DNA of 64,000 bases from Myxococcota bacterium (lineage in GTDB: Bacteria > Myxococcota > B64-G9). The number at the start of each line of letters is the position of its first letter. Positions within the stretch are counted from its first letter, which is position 1. A program made the translations under genes and the position numbers. Positions 1-7,060 of this stretch are shown in pieces. Below the pieces are notes generated by a model. That model was not told where the DNA came from, did no database searches, and worked only from the letters and a program-made list of their open reading frames with translations. The stretch lies in the NCBI GenBank assembly GCA_022710975.1, contig JAKLGA010000004.1, positions 248,001-312,000 on the forward strand, in the 5' to 3' direction.

Positions 1-606
1 GAGCTGCTGGCCGAGCGCCTGGACGAGGACGACACGGACGCCGGGCGCTACCTGGGTGTGGTGGTGGCCGAGGGCCAGCGGCTGGGGCGGCTGATCGACA
101 ACGTGCTCACCTTCGGCCGGCACCAGCGCGGGGCGCTGCGCCTGCGGTTCGCTCCCGCCGTGGCGGACGAGATCGTCCGGCGGGCCGTGGAGGGCTTCCG
201 CCCGGCGCTGGCCGAGCGCGGGGTCGAGATCGAGCTCGCGCTGGGCGCGCCGGAGGCGCTCGGGCTGGACGCCGACGCGCTCACCCAGATCGTGGACAAC
301 CTGCTCTCCAACGTGGAGAAGTACGGCGCCCAGGGTGGCCGCGTGCGCGTCGCCACCCGCCAGGAGGGCGCGCGCCTGGTGCTCGGCGTGGCCGACCAGG
401 GCCCGGGCATCCCGGCCGGCGATCGCGAGCGGGTGTTCGCCCCGTTCGAGCGCCTGCAGGACGCGCTGACCGAGGGGGTGGCCGGGACCGGCATCGGGCT
501 GGCCATCGTGCGCGAGCTGGCCCGGCTGCACGGCGGGGACGCCCGGGTGCTGCCCAGCGAGCGCGGGGCGGTGTTCGAGGTGACGCTGGAAGGGAGGCTC
601 GCGTGA
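1..606 (+). CDS. Sensor histidine kinase, C-terminal part (5' end outside window)
   Basis: The reading frame is open from base 1, so the gene begins before the window and its sensor region and phospho-acceptor His are not visible. The first ~40 codons look like the second helix of a HisKA dimerisation domain (motif RLGRLIDNVLTFGR). A HATPase_c domain follows, with an N box (IVDNLLSN), a G1 box DQGPGIP at codons 132-138, an F-box-like VFAPFERL and a G2 box GTGIGLAI from codon 162. These are the ATP-binding elements of an active kinase. The stop overlaps the GTG start of the next gene by four bases, so kinase and regulator are translationally coupled and should be cognate partners. The signal sensed cannot be inferred. 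Confidence 0.93.
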   Translation, partial: ELLAERLDEDDTDAGRYLGVVVAEGQRLGRLIDNVLTFGRHQRGALRLRFAPAVADEIVRRAVEGFRPALAERGVEIELALGAPEALGLDADALTQIVDNLLSNVEKYGAQGGRVRVATRQEGARLVLGVADQGPGIPAGDRERVFAPFERLQDALTEGVAGTGIGLAIVRELARLHGGDARVLPSERGAVFEVTLEGRLA

Positions 607-1337
607 AGGTGCTCATCGCCGAGGACGATCGCCGCACCCGCCAGGGGCTGGTGGAGATCCTGGAGGGCGAGGGTTACCAGACGTTGCCGGCCGAGGACGG
701 GCAGGTGGCGCTGGAGGTGTGGGCCAGGGAGCGGCCGGACGTGGTGCTGCTCGACATCATGATGCCCCGCGCCTCGGGCTACGACGTGTGCCGCGCCATC
801 CGCAAGACGGACGAGCGGGTGCCCATCCTGTTCCTGTCGGCCAAGGGCGAGGAGCTGGACAAGGTGCTGGGGCTGGAGCTCGGTGCGGATGACTTCGTCA
901 CCAAGCCGTTCGGGGTCAAGGAGGTGGTGGCCCGCATCCGCGCGGTCACCCGCCGGGCCCTCAACCGGGACAAGGACCGCCGGCCGGCCTCGTTCACCCT
1001 CGGCGACCTGACCGTCGACCCGGCCGAGCTGCGCGCCCGGCGCGGGCAGGAGGTGATCGAGCTCAGCTTGCGCGAGGTGAAGCTGCTCGAGCTGCTGCAG
1101 CGCAACCCCGGGGTGGTGCTGGATCGCGATCGCTTCTTCAACGAGGTGTGGGGCTACGATCACATGCCGAACAGCCGCACCCTCGATCAGCACATCTCCA
1201 AGCTGCGGAAACGCATCGAGCGCGATCCCAAGAACCCGGTCATCATCCAGACCGTGCACGGCGTGGGCTACCGCTGGGAGCCGGCGCCGCCGACCTCGCC
1301 CCCCCCGCCCCCGGTGAAGAAGTCGAAGGCCAGGTAG
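603..1337 (+). CDS. OmpR/PhoB-family response regulator
   Basis: The protein has 244 residues, starting at a GTG that overlaps the kinase stop. The receiver domain shows the acidic pair D8/D9, the phospho-acceptor D51 in VVLLDIMMP, S79 and K101 in TKPFG, so all switch residues are present. The C-terminal half is a winged-helix Trans_reg_C DNA-binding domain (LSLREVKLLELL, then WGYDHMPNSRTLDQHISKLRKRIE and a VHGVGYRW-type wing ending). A short Pro-rich, Lys-ending tail follows. It should bind tandem promoter repeats after phosphorylation by the upstream kinase. The stop lies five bases from the convergent serpin stop. Confidence 0.96.
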   Translation: MKVLIAEDDRRTRQGLVEILEGEGYQTLPAEDGQVALEVWARERPDVVLLDIMMPRASGYDVCRAIRKTDERVPILFLSAKGEELDKVLGLELGADDFVTKPFGVKEVVARIRAVTRRALNRDKDRRPASFTLGDLTVDPAELRARRGQEVIELSLREVKLLELLQRNPGVVLDRDRFFNEVWGYDHMPNSRTLDQHISKLRKRIERDPKNPVIIQTVHGVGYRWEPAPPTSPPPPPVKKSKAR

Positions 1338-1342
1338 CGCGC

Positions 1343-2650
1343 TCAGCGCGGATCGGTCACCCGGCCCAGGAACAGGATCGCCCCGGTGGGCAGGTCGCGG
1401 ATCAGGTACACGAAGGGTCGGTCCAGGCTGAGCGCCATGAAGGGCGGGGCGCTGGTGTCGCCCACGATCACCGCGGTGGCCGCGGCCGCCTCGGTGCCGG
1501 CCTCGTTCACCGACACGAAGGCCTGGTGCAGCACGTCGTGGATCATCAGCGCGTGCTCGGGGTTCATCCCGGAGAAGTCGGCCGCCGGGCTGAAGGCCAC
1601 CTCCATGCCCAGGGCGGAGAGCAGCGCCTTGATGGAGAAGGTCTCGGTGGCGAACGTCCAGCGCGGCATGGCGAGCTCGACGGTGTACTCGCTCAGCCCG
1701 CCCAGGATGGCGCCGAGCTCCTCGCCGTCCAGCGTGGCCTCGAAGGTCTCGAAGGTGCCCGCGTCCGGGACCACCAGCACCATGTCCAGCTCCTCGCCGT
1801 CGTAGGGCAGGGCCACGGCCTGGTAGCCGGGCCCCTCGGCCCCCTGGAACTGGAAGGTCTGGTGCATGAGTGGCACCCGCGCGCTGGTGCCGTCCAGCAG
1901 GTGGAAGTCTCCGTCCGCCGTGTCCGCCTCCTCGAACGGCTGGTTCCAGGCGGCGTTGAAGTAGATGGCGTTGGTCAGCACCAGCTTGGTGTACTCGCTC
2001 AGCGCCTCGGGCGGGATGAGGTCCTGGATGCGGCCCTCGGTGGCCTCCTCGACCCAGGCGTTGATCACCTCCGCGGCCCCGGCCGCGTCCGCCACGAAGT
2101 CGAGCAGCCGCAGGCCCGCGCCGTAGTGGAGCGCCAGCGCGTCCAGGAAGTCCGCCTGGAAGGCGAAGCCCACCTGGCCCCACAGCGAGTTCACCACCCG
2201 CAGGCGGAAGCCCTCCCCGTCCTGGCCCTGGGCGCCCTGGCCGCGGCTGGCCAGGGCCAGGTCGAGGTGGTTCATGACCGGGTGCAGCCGCTCCTGGGGC
2301 AGGACGAAGCGCAGGGCCGCGGCCATGTCCGTCTCGGTCTGCCCGGCCGCCCCGGCCCAGGTCATGGCCAGCGCCTGGGTCATGCTGAAGGGCGAGAAGA
2401 ACAGGTTGCCGCCCCCGGCGCCGTCGGCCAGGCCCTGGTAGACGTCGAGCGCGAAGGCCAGGTTCCCGGCCACCTGGGCCTCCACGTCGGCGGGCACGGC
2501 CCCGGGCGTGGTGATGCGCGCGAGGTCGGAGCGCAGCTCCTCGCCCGGCGCGGGCGGCAGGTCGTGCCCGCCTCCCGAGCACGCGGCGAGGATCGCGAGC
2601 GTCCCCAACCCCAGCAGCAGACCCCCTGCATTCAGCGCCTTTCGCGGCAT
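1343..2650 (-). CDS. Serpin-family serine protease inhibitor, lipoprotein
   Basis: The protein has 435 residues. I chose the ATG at 2648-2650, which has GGGAGGT just upstream and opens a signal peptide ending in the lipobox LAAC, so the mature protein should be lipid-anchored. The remainder is a full-length serpin. The hinge of the reactive-centre loop reads NEAGTEAAAATAV, starting near residue 382, and matches the small-residue consensus of inhibitory serpins. The C terminus carries the family signature (DRPFVYLIRD, then GRVTDP). By alignment to antitrypsin in my head, P1 falls on a Thr in VGDTSAP, but the loop is about two residues longer, so P1 is uncertain. Likely targets are exogenous or self-secreted serine proteases. 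Confidence 0.95.
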   Translation of the reverse strand: MPRKALNAGGLLLGLGTLAILAACSGGGHDLPPAPGEELRSDLARITTPGAVPADVEAQVAGNLAFALDVYQGLADGAGGGNLFFSPFSMTQALAMTWAGAAGQTETDMAAALRFVLPQERLHPVMNHLDLALASRGQGAQGQDGEGFRLRVVNSLWGQVGFAFQADFLDALALHYGAGLRLLDFVADAAGAAEVINAWVEEATEGRIQDLIPPEALSEYTKLVLTNAIYFNAAWNQPFEEADTADGDFHLLDGTSARVPLMHQTFQFQGAEGPGYQAVALPYDGEELDMVLVVPDAGTFETFEATLDGEELGAILGGLSEYTVELAMPRWTFATETFSIKALLSALGMEVAFSPAADFSGMNPEHALMIHDVLHQAFVSVNEAGTEAAAATAVIVGDTSAPPFMALSLDRPFVYLIRDLPTGAILFLGRVTDPR

Positions 2651-2670
2651 GTCATGTACCTCCCGGTAGG

Positions 2671-2700
2671 ATCCTCTCCGATCCCCCCACCGGCGTGCAA
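2671..2700 (-). promoter_or_regulatory. Possible promoter of the serpin gene
   Basis: Read leftward, a TTGCAC hexamer (2695-2700) is followed after 18 bases by GAGGAT (2671-2676). Transcription would start only a few bases before the Shine-Dalgarno sequence. The -10 match is poor, but the same GAGGAT hexamer occurs in the proposed ankyrin-gene promoter at 24250-24255. Confidence 0.28.
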
Positions 2701-2838
2701 GTCCCGATCCCGGTCGGCCGCAAAGCCCAACCCCCTGTCCCGCAAGAGGTTTCGATGCAATGGGCCCGGGAGATTTCACCTCGAGGAGACTCCTTTCTGA
2801 GGGTTGTCTCGGAATTCCGCGGCGTCGCGCGTCCGGGT

Positions 2839-2867
2839 TTGACTCGGGCGGTCCTTCCGTGTGAACT
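2839..2867 (+). promoter_or_regulatory. Possible promoter of the single-receiver regulator
   Basis: TTGACT (2839-2844) followed 17 bases later by TGAACT (2862-2867), about 30 bases before the ATG at 2898. The -35 is good and the -10 matches only three of six sigma-70 consensus positions. The rest of the 247-base gap between the serpin and this regulator shows nothing else I can name. Confidence 0.33.
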
Positions 2868-2897
2868 TTCTAGCCACCTGGAGGGGAGGAGCACCGC

Positions 2898-3533
2898 ATG
2901 GCCGCACCGCACCCGACCTCGAAGTACGAGCGCCCCATCCTGATCGTGGACGACGAGTGGTCCATGCGCGAGGTGCTGGAGAAGGTGCTCCGGGAGGCCG
3001 GCTACACCCAGCTGGACACGGCCGAGAGCGGCTCCGAGGCGCTGGAGAAGATCAAGGCCAGGACCTTCGACGCGGTGATCCTGGACATGCGCCTGCCCGG
3101 CCTGGACGGCATCCAGGTGCTCCGGGAGGCCAAGAAGCTCCGCCCGCGCAGCGAGTTCATCATGCTGACCGGCTACGCCTCCACCGACTCGGCCATCGAC
3201 GCGGTCAACCTGGAGGCCTTCGGCTACCTGACCAAGCCGCTCGACGATCTGAAGCAGATCGAGGAGATGATCTCGCGCGCGCTCGACCGGGTCATGGCCC
3301 GCGAGGAGCTGCACCACCTGATCGCCGCGCTGCGCCGGCTGGCCACCAAGCTGGAGGCCAACGCGCCGGTCCTGGAGAGCCTGCAGGTGGCCGAGGCGCT
3401 GGGCACGGACGGGATGCAGCTCGCGGACCGGGAGCTGCTCGACACCATCCGCGGCATCGGCGACATGTGCGATCGGGCCGAGAAGATCGAGGAGGCCTCC
3501 TGGCGCGACTCCGACCCGCCCAAGTCCCCTTGA
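2898..3533 (+). CDS. Single-receiver response regulator with helical C-terminal extension
   Basis: The protein has 211 residues, with a strong GGAGGGGAGGA ribosome-binding region before the ATG. Residues ~13-130 form a CheY-like receiver (acidic pair D18/D19, phospho-acceptor D63 in AVILDMRLPGLDG, TGYAS in place of the usual Thr/Ser block, and K in LTKPL). No DNA-binding, GGDEF or other output domain follows. The last ~80 residues are Leu-, Ala- and Glu-rich and probably helical or coiled-coil, so output is likely by protein contact. It has its own promoter region and no kinase beside it. The final residues are polar and probably disordered. Confidence 0.93.
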   Translation: MAAPHPTSKYERPILIVDDEWSMREVLEKVLREAGYTQLDTAESGSEALEKIKARTFDAVILDMRLPGLDGIQVLREAKKLRPRSEFIMLTGYASTDSAIDAVNLEAFGYLTKPLDDLKQIEEMISRALDRVMAREELHHLIAALRRLATKLEANAPVLESLQVAEALGTDGMQLADRELLDTIRGIGDMCDRAEKIEEASWRDSDPPKSP

Positions 3534-3538
3534 TCCTG

Positions 3539-3693
3539 CCCCTCGGGGTGTTCCTCCTCGGGCCTGCGGAACTCGCCGGCTCCATCACGCTCAGGGGCTC
3601 TGCATCCAGGCGCGCAGACCTTGCCATCGCCCCTTCGCGTGGATGGTGGTCGGCTCAGACAGTCCTCGGCCCTTCGGGGAACACCCCGAGGGG
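3539..3693. repeat. Pair of inverted 16-base copies between regulator and asparaginase
   Basis: CCCCTCGGGGTGTTCC at 3539-3554 recurs as its exact reverse complement at 3678-3693. The right-hand copy is part of the hairpin at 3667-3696. The copies bracket the 165-base gap between the convergent regulator and asparaginase genes. They may be remnants of a repetitive extragenic palindrome or a bidirectional terminator. Confidence 0.7.
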
Positions 3694-3696
3694 CCG
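3667..3696. terminator. Hairpin at the convergent gene ends
   Basis: A 13-base stem (3667-3679 with 3684-3696, one G-T mismatch) closes a four-base loop. It lies directly after the asparaginase stop (3699-3701, leftward) and downstream of the regulator stop. No T run follows on either strand, so as an intrinsic terminator it would be of the GC-rich, U-tract-free kind. Confidence 0.5.
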
Positions 3697-3698
3697 GA

Positions 3699-4190
3699 TC
3701 AGCCTCCCAGCTCCTCGAATTCGCCCGTCTTCCGGTTCTTGCGCACGTTGTCCCAGGTGAAGCAGCGGCCGTTCATGGCCACGTACACCCCGTGGGGCAT
3801 GCTCTGGACGAAGGCCAGCGCAGCGCCCAGGTTGAACAGGCCGTCGGAGGAGCCGAACTTGTAGGGGATCATGGCCCCGGTCAGCACGATGGTCTTGGGG
3901 AGCTCGGCCTGACCCAGCACCCTGGCGGTGACCTCCATGGTGTCGGTGCCGTGGGTGACGACCAGCCGGTCGGTCGGGCTCTGCCGGCACTGCTCCAGGA
4001 TGAGCGCCCGGTCGGCCTCGCTCATGTCCAGACTGTCCACCATCATCAGGGTGCGGAGCTCGAGCTGCAGCCGCGAGCGGCCGAGCTGCAGCATCTCCCC
4101 CAGGTGGGTGTCCTTGAAGTACAGCGTGCCGTTCAGCTCGTTGTACTCCTTGTCGAACGTGCCGCCGGTGACCAGGATGCGGATGCTCAT
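3699..4190 (-). CDS. Short single-domain type I/II-like L-asparaginase
   Basis: The protein has 163 residues, about half the length of classical L-asparaginases, and corresponds to their N-terminal catalytic domain only. It has the catalytic Thr in TGGTFDKEY (T11) and the second signature THGTDTME (T82, D83 near residues 79-84), so all catalytic Thr, Asp and Lys-region elements sit in this domain. A stop follows the last strand cleanly and no frameshifted C-terminal domain is visible. Small asparaginase-domain proteins of this size exist in many bacteria. Asn hydrolysis is the likely activity but is not proven for the short form. The ATG at 4188-4190 has no Shine-Dalgarno sequence and lies eight bases after a promoter-like -10, suggesting a leaderless mRNA. 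Confidence 0.88.
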   Translation of the reverse strand: MSIRILVTGGTFDKEYNELNGTLYFKDTHLGEMLQLGRSRLQLELRTLMMVDSLDMSEADRALILEQCRQSPTDRLVVTHGTDTMEVTARVLGQAELPKTIVLTGAMIPYKFGSSDGLFNLGAALAFVQSMPHGVYVAMNGRCFTWDNVRKNRKTGEFEELGG

Positions 4191-4198
4191 GGCCGCTG

Positions 4199-4227
4199 TG
4201 TCTACCGCCGCGCCGGTCGCTTGGCAA
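4199..4227 (-). promoter_or_regulatory. Promoter of the asparaginase gene, probably leaderless
   Basis: Leftward TTGCCA (4222-4227), 17 bases, TAGACA (4199-4204), then eight bases to the ATG at 4190. Transcription would begin at or next to the start codon. The -35 overlaps that of the divergent CAP-gene promoter. Confidence 0.55.
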
Positions 4228-4249
4228 GGGTGCTGGAGACGGGCATGAT
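4221..4249 (+). promoter_or_regulatory. Promoter of the CAP-domain gene
   Basis: TTGGCA (4221-4226), 17 bases, CATGAT (4244-4249), 26 bases before the TTG start at 4276. Its -35 box shares five bases with the -35 of the divergent asparaginase promoter (heptamer TTGGCAA at 4221-4227), so the two promoters cannot easily be occupied together. Confidence 0.45.
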
Positions 4250-4275
4250 GGGCGGCGGGGGCAGGGAGGCGTGCC

Positions 4276-4980
4276 TTGAAGGCGTGGAGCGTCGGAGCGC
4301 TGATCGCGTGCTGGCTCCTCGGTCCGGCCTGCGCGGCGGCCGGGGAGGGGACGAAGGAGCCGCTCGCGGAGCCGGCGGCGCATGGGGAGCCGGAGCCGGC
4401 GCCGGCCGCGGACGCCGCCCCGCCCAGCCCGGAGGAGGAGCTCCTGGCCGAGGTCAACCGGCTGCGCGCGGATCCGCCCGCCTGGGCCGCGAACCTGCGC
4501 TGGTACCGCTCGCTCTTCGACGGCTCGCTCGTGCGCGCGCCCGGGGAGATCGCGCTCCAGACCCAGGAGGGTCCAGCCGCCGTGGACGAGGCCATCCGCT
4601 TCCTGGAGCGCGCGGAGCCCCTGCCGCCGCTCCGGCGCTCGCCCGGCATGTCGCGCGCCGCGGCCGAGCACGCGGCCGACCTCGGGCAGAGCGGCCGGAC
4701 CGGCCACGCGGGCGCGGACGGCTCGCAGGCCTGGGATCGCCTGAACCGCCACGGCCGGTGGCAGAAGACCTCCGGGGAGGTGGTCTCCTTCGGCCAGCGC
4801 GCGGCCCGGCGGGTGGTCATCCAGTTTTTGGTGGACGACGGGGTGCCCGATCGGGGGCACCGCAAGAACCTGTTCGACCCGGGCTTCGCCGTGGCCGGGG
4901 TGGCCTGCGGCCCGCACACCCGCTACGGGCACTGCTGCGTGATCACCCTGGCCGGCGGCTACGAGGAAGCCGAGAGGTGA
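4276..4980 (+). CDS. Secreted CAP/SCP-like domain protein
   Basis: The protein has 234 residues. I chose the TTG at 4276 because GGGAGG lies six bases upstream and it opens a signal peptide (WSVGALIACWLLGPACAAAG). A short Glu/Pro/Ala linker leads into a CAP domain, which begins at LLAEVNRLRADPPAWA and has the conserved His in TGHAGADGS, the acidic SGEVVSFG element and the GHRKNLFDPGF block that forms the rest of the CAP cavity. Members of this superfamily bind lipids, peptides or metals outside the cell, and the bacterial function is mostly unknown. The stop is three bases from the convergent neighbour. Confidence 0.88.
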   Translation: MKAWSVGALIACWLLGPACAAAGEGTKEPLAEPAAHGEPEPAPAADAAPPSPEEELLAEVNRLRADPPAWAANLRWYRSLFDGSLVRAPGEIALQTQEGPAAVDEAIRFLERAEPLPPLRRSPGMSRAAAEHAADLGQSGRTGHAGADGSQAWDRLNRHGRWQKTSGEVVSFGQRAARRVVIQFLVDDGVPDRGHRKNLFDPGFAVAGVACGPHTRYGHCCVITLAGGYEEAER

Positions 4981-4983
4981 GGC

Positions 4984-5787
4984 TCATAGCTGCTGCTCGC
5001 GGTGGGCCCGGACCAGCAGGTGGACGGCCAGGTCGAGCTCGGCCGCGTTCGACCGGCTCTCGGTGAGCTGCCTGGTGCCGATGCTCGCCCCCACCAGGGT
5101 GGGCTTCCGGGGCTGGGTGACCAGGCGCTCGTCGAACCAGGCCGCCCGCGCGCGCTCGCGCAGGATGGCGACCAGCGCCTGGAAGTTCTGGCTCCCGGTC
5201 GGGGCCATGAGCTCGGCGAGCTGCCCGTAGCGCAGGCTGGACTCGCACAGCCGGACCGGGCGCGGGGCACCCTGGGCGTAGAGGTACAGCACCAGCTCGC
5301 GGCTCTCGTCGCTCTCGCGCACGTTGCGGGTCTTCTTGGAGCGCACCGACAGCCCGCCGGTGACCATCGCCCGCCCGACGCTGAGGCGTTTCTGGGTGAC
5401 CGCGGTGGCGCTGGTCTCGGCGCTGATGCGGGTGGCCAGCACCAGGGCCTCGAGCCCGGCGTAGGGCAGGCGGACCGCGCCCGGGCCGGCGAGCGCCAGC
5501 GCCTCCGGCTCCAGGGCGAAGTCTCGCGGCTCGACGAGCTCGTCCCCGCGCGGGATGCTGGCCTGATCGCAGGCGAGCGCGCCGTGCCCTTGCCCGCGCA
5601 GCGCCCGCGCGAGCTCCGCGGCGGTCTCGGCGTCCAGGCCCTGGGCGGCCAGCACCGGCAGCGGGCCCAGGAGCCGCAGGCGCAGGTCGTAGGGCGTCAG
5701 CCCGAACAGCGGCGCCAGCGCCGTGAGCTCCTGCTCGGGCGGTCGCGCCCAGCGGGTGACGGCCACGAGGAAGCGGGCGTCCGCCAA
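4984..5787 (-). CDS. Conserved-looking hypothetical protein, 267 residues
   Basis: I do not recognise this family. The frame begins at a TTG (5785-5787) eight bases after the phosphoglycerate mutase stop. A GTG seven codons later is an alternative, and neither has a strong Shine-Dalgarno sequence. There is no signal peptide or membrane helix. The N-terminal ~60 residues read like a small helical domain that handles two compared values (FGLTPYDLRLRLLGPLPVL). The middle and C-terminal parts contain strands such as VRLPYAGLEALVLATR and RELVLYLYAQG, a basic stretch (VRSKKTRNVRESDESREL) and a helical end. Position suggests co-transcription with gpmA, although a metabolic link is not evident. Confidence 0.72.
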   Translation of the reverse strand: MADARFLVAVTRWARPPEQELTALAPLFGLTPYDLRLRLLGPLPVLAAQGLDAETAAELARALRGQGHGALACDQASIPRGDELVEPRDFALEPEALALAGPGAVRLPYAGLEALVLATRISAETSATAVTQKRLSVGRAMVTGGLSVRSKKTRNVRESDESRELVLYLYAQGAPRPVRLCESSLRYGQLAELMAPTGSQNFQALVAILRERARAAWFDERLVTQPRKPTLVGASIGTRQLTESRSNAAELDLAVHLLVRAHREQQL

Positions 5788-5794
5788 GCCGAGC

Positions 5795-6544
5795 CTACTT
5801 CTTGGCCTTGCCCTGGTTGGCCACGGCCGCCATGGCCTTGGCCACCGCCTCCGGATCGCCCAGGTACTCGTGCCTGCGCGGCCTGAGCTGGTCGTCCAGC
5901 TCGTAGACCAGGGGCAGGCCGGTGGGGATGTTCAGCTCGACGATGTCCGCCTCGCTGACGTCGTCCAGGTACTTGACCAGGGCGCGCAGGCTGTTGCCGT
6001 GGGCGGCGATGACCACGCGCTGGCCCTGGCGGATGGCCGGGGCGATGGTCTCGTGCCACAGCGGCAGGAAGCGGGCGACCGTGTCCTTGAGGCACTCGGT
6101 GCGCGGCAGCTCCGCGCCCGCCAGGCCCTGGTAGCGCCGGTCGCGGCCGGGGAAGCGCTCGTCGGTCGTCTCCAGCGCGGGCGGCTGGACGTCGTACGAG
6201 CGGCGCCAGATCTTGACCTGCGCCTCGCCGAACTTGGCGGCCATCTCGGCCTTGTTCAGCCCCTGCAGCGCGCCGTAGTGGCGCTCGTTCAGGCGCCAGG
6301 AGCGGTGCACCGGGATCCACATCAGGTCCATCTCGTCGAGGGTGATCCACAGGGTGCGGATGGCGCGCTTGAGCACGGAGGTGTAGGCCACGTCGAAGGT
6401 GAAGCCCGCCTCCCGCAGCGCCCGCCCGGCCGCGTGCGCCTCCTCCACGCCCTTCGTGGACAGGTCCACGTCGGTCCAGCCGGTGAAGCGGTTCTCCTTG
6501 TTCCAGGTGCTCTCGCCGTGGCGGATCAGGACCAGCTTGTGCAT
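5795..6544 (-). CDS. gpmA: 2,3-bisphosphoglycerate-dependent phosphoglycerate mutase
   Basis: The 249-residue protein matches the usual length of the dPGM enzyme and interconverts 3- and 2-phosphoglycerate in glycolysis and gluconeogenesis. The phospho-histidine motif is LIRHGEST (H9). The proton donor is a Glu in LNERHYG (E87), and the second His lies in [11 protein letters not shown] (H182). These correspond one-for-one to H10, E88 and H183 of E. coli GpmA. The characteristic [12 protein letters not shown] loop and the RRSYDVQPP insertion are present. The ATG at 6542-6544 follows AGGAGAGG, and the frame extends further upstream without an RBS. The C terminus ends in a Lys-rich tail. Confidence 0.97.
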   Translation of the reverse strand: MHKLVLIRHGESTWNKENRFTGWTDVDLSTKGVEEAHAAGRALREAGFTFDVAYTSVLKRAIRTLWITLDEMDLMWIPVHRSWRLNERHYGALQGLNKAEMAAKFGEAQVKIWRRSYDVQPPALETTDERFPGRDRRYQGLAGAELPRTECLKDTVARFLPLWHETIAPAIRQGQRVVIAAHGNSLRALVKYLDDVSEADIVELNIPTGLPLVYELDDQLRPRRHEYLGDPEAVAKAMAAVANQGKAKK

Positions 6545-6588
6545 CGCGTGCCTCTCCTTTGGCTCGGGCGCTCCGTGCTCCGGGCACC

Positions 6589-6618
6589 AAGGTACCGCCA
6601 AGCCCGCTCCGGGTTCAA
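6589..6618 (-). promoter_or_regulatory. Possible gpmA promoter
   Basis: Leftward TTGAAC (6613-6618), 18 bases, TACCTT (6589-6594), followed by a ~45-base leader with a good Shine-Dalgarno sequence. The same TACCTT -10 occurs at the polyferredoxin promoter at 30347-30352. Confidence 0.4.
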
Positions 6619-6626
6619 GCTGGCCC

Positions 6627-6656
6627 TTGACCCGGACTGGGCGGAGGGCGCAAGAT
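6627..6656 (+). promoter_or_regulatory. Promoter of the small KOW/Tudor-like gene, probably leaderless
   Basis: TTGACC (6627-6632), 18 bases, CAAGAT (6651-6656), then seven bases to an ATG at 6664. It lies divergently beside the gpmA promoter in the 110-base gap. Confidence 0.45.
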
Positions 6657-6663
6657 GCGGCCC

Positions 6664-6960
6664 ATGTCGATGAAAAGAAGCAAGCAGGTCAATCGCAGGA
6701 ACGAGAAGGACGTGGACGGCGAGGGCTTCGGGTTCGGCAAGCCCAAAGCCGCCGCCGAGCCGACCTGGGACTGGCAAGAGAACGTCGCCAGCCAGCCGGA
6801 GGAGCGCTTCGTCCCCTACGCCATGTCGCGGGTGTTCGAGAAGGGCAACCTGCTCGTGCACCCGACCTTCGGCAAGGGCGTGGTCACCCTCGTGGAGGGC
6901 AAGCGCATCGTGGTGCTGTTCCAGGACGGGCTGAAGAAGCTCGGCCACGGCGCTGCCTGA
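6664..6960 (+). CDS. Small protein with UvrD/PcrA-type Tudor-like C-terminal domain
   Basis: The protein has 98 residues from the ATG at 6664, which sits where a leaderless transcript would begin. An in-frame ATG at 6655 (three codons longer, with GGAGGG six bases upstream) is an equally serious alternative. The first half is charged and probably disordered (Lys/Arg/Asn-rich, then a Trp-containing segment). The second half, from [20 protein letters not shown] to [14 protein letters not shown], matches the small beta-barrel found at the C terminus of UvrD/PcrA helicases and in CarD-like proteins, which contacts RNA polymerase or nucleic acid. A role in transcription or repair is an inference from the fold only. 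Confidence 0.78.
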   Translation: MSMKRSKQVNRRNEKDVDGEGFGFGKPKAAAEPTWDWQENVASQPEERFVPYAMSRVFEKGNLLVHPTFGKGVVTLVEGKRIVVLFQDGLKKLGHGAA

Positions 6961-7060
6961 ACCGGCTCTCTGTCGGCCGTCCTGTGCCCCCCAGCCTCTG
7001 TTCCCAGGGGCGGCGGAGCCGCGCGCATCGGTCAGGTAGGTGGGTGGGGTGCGCCGGGGC

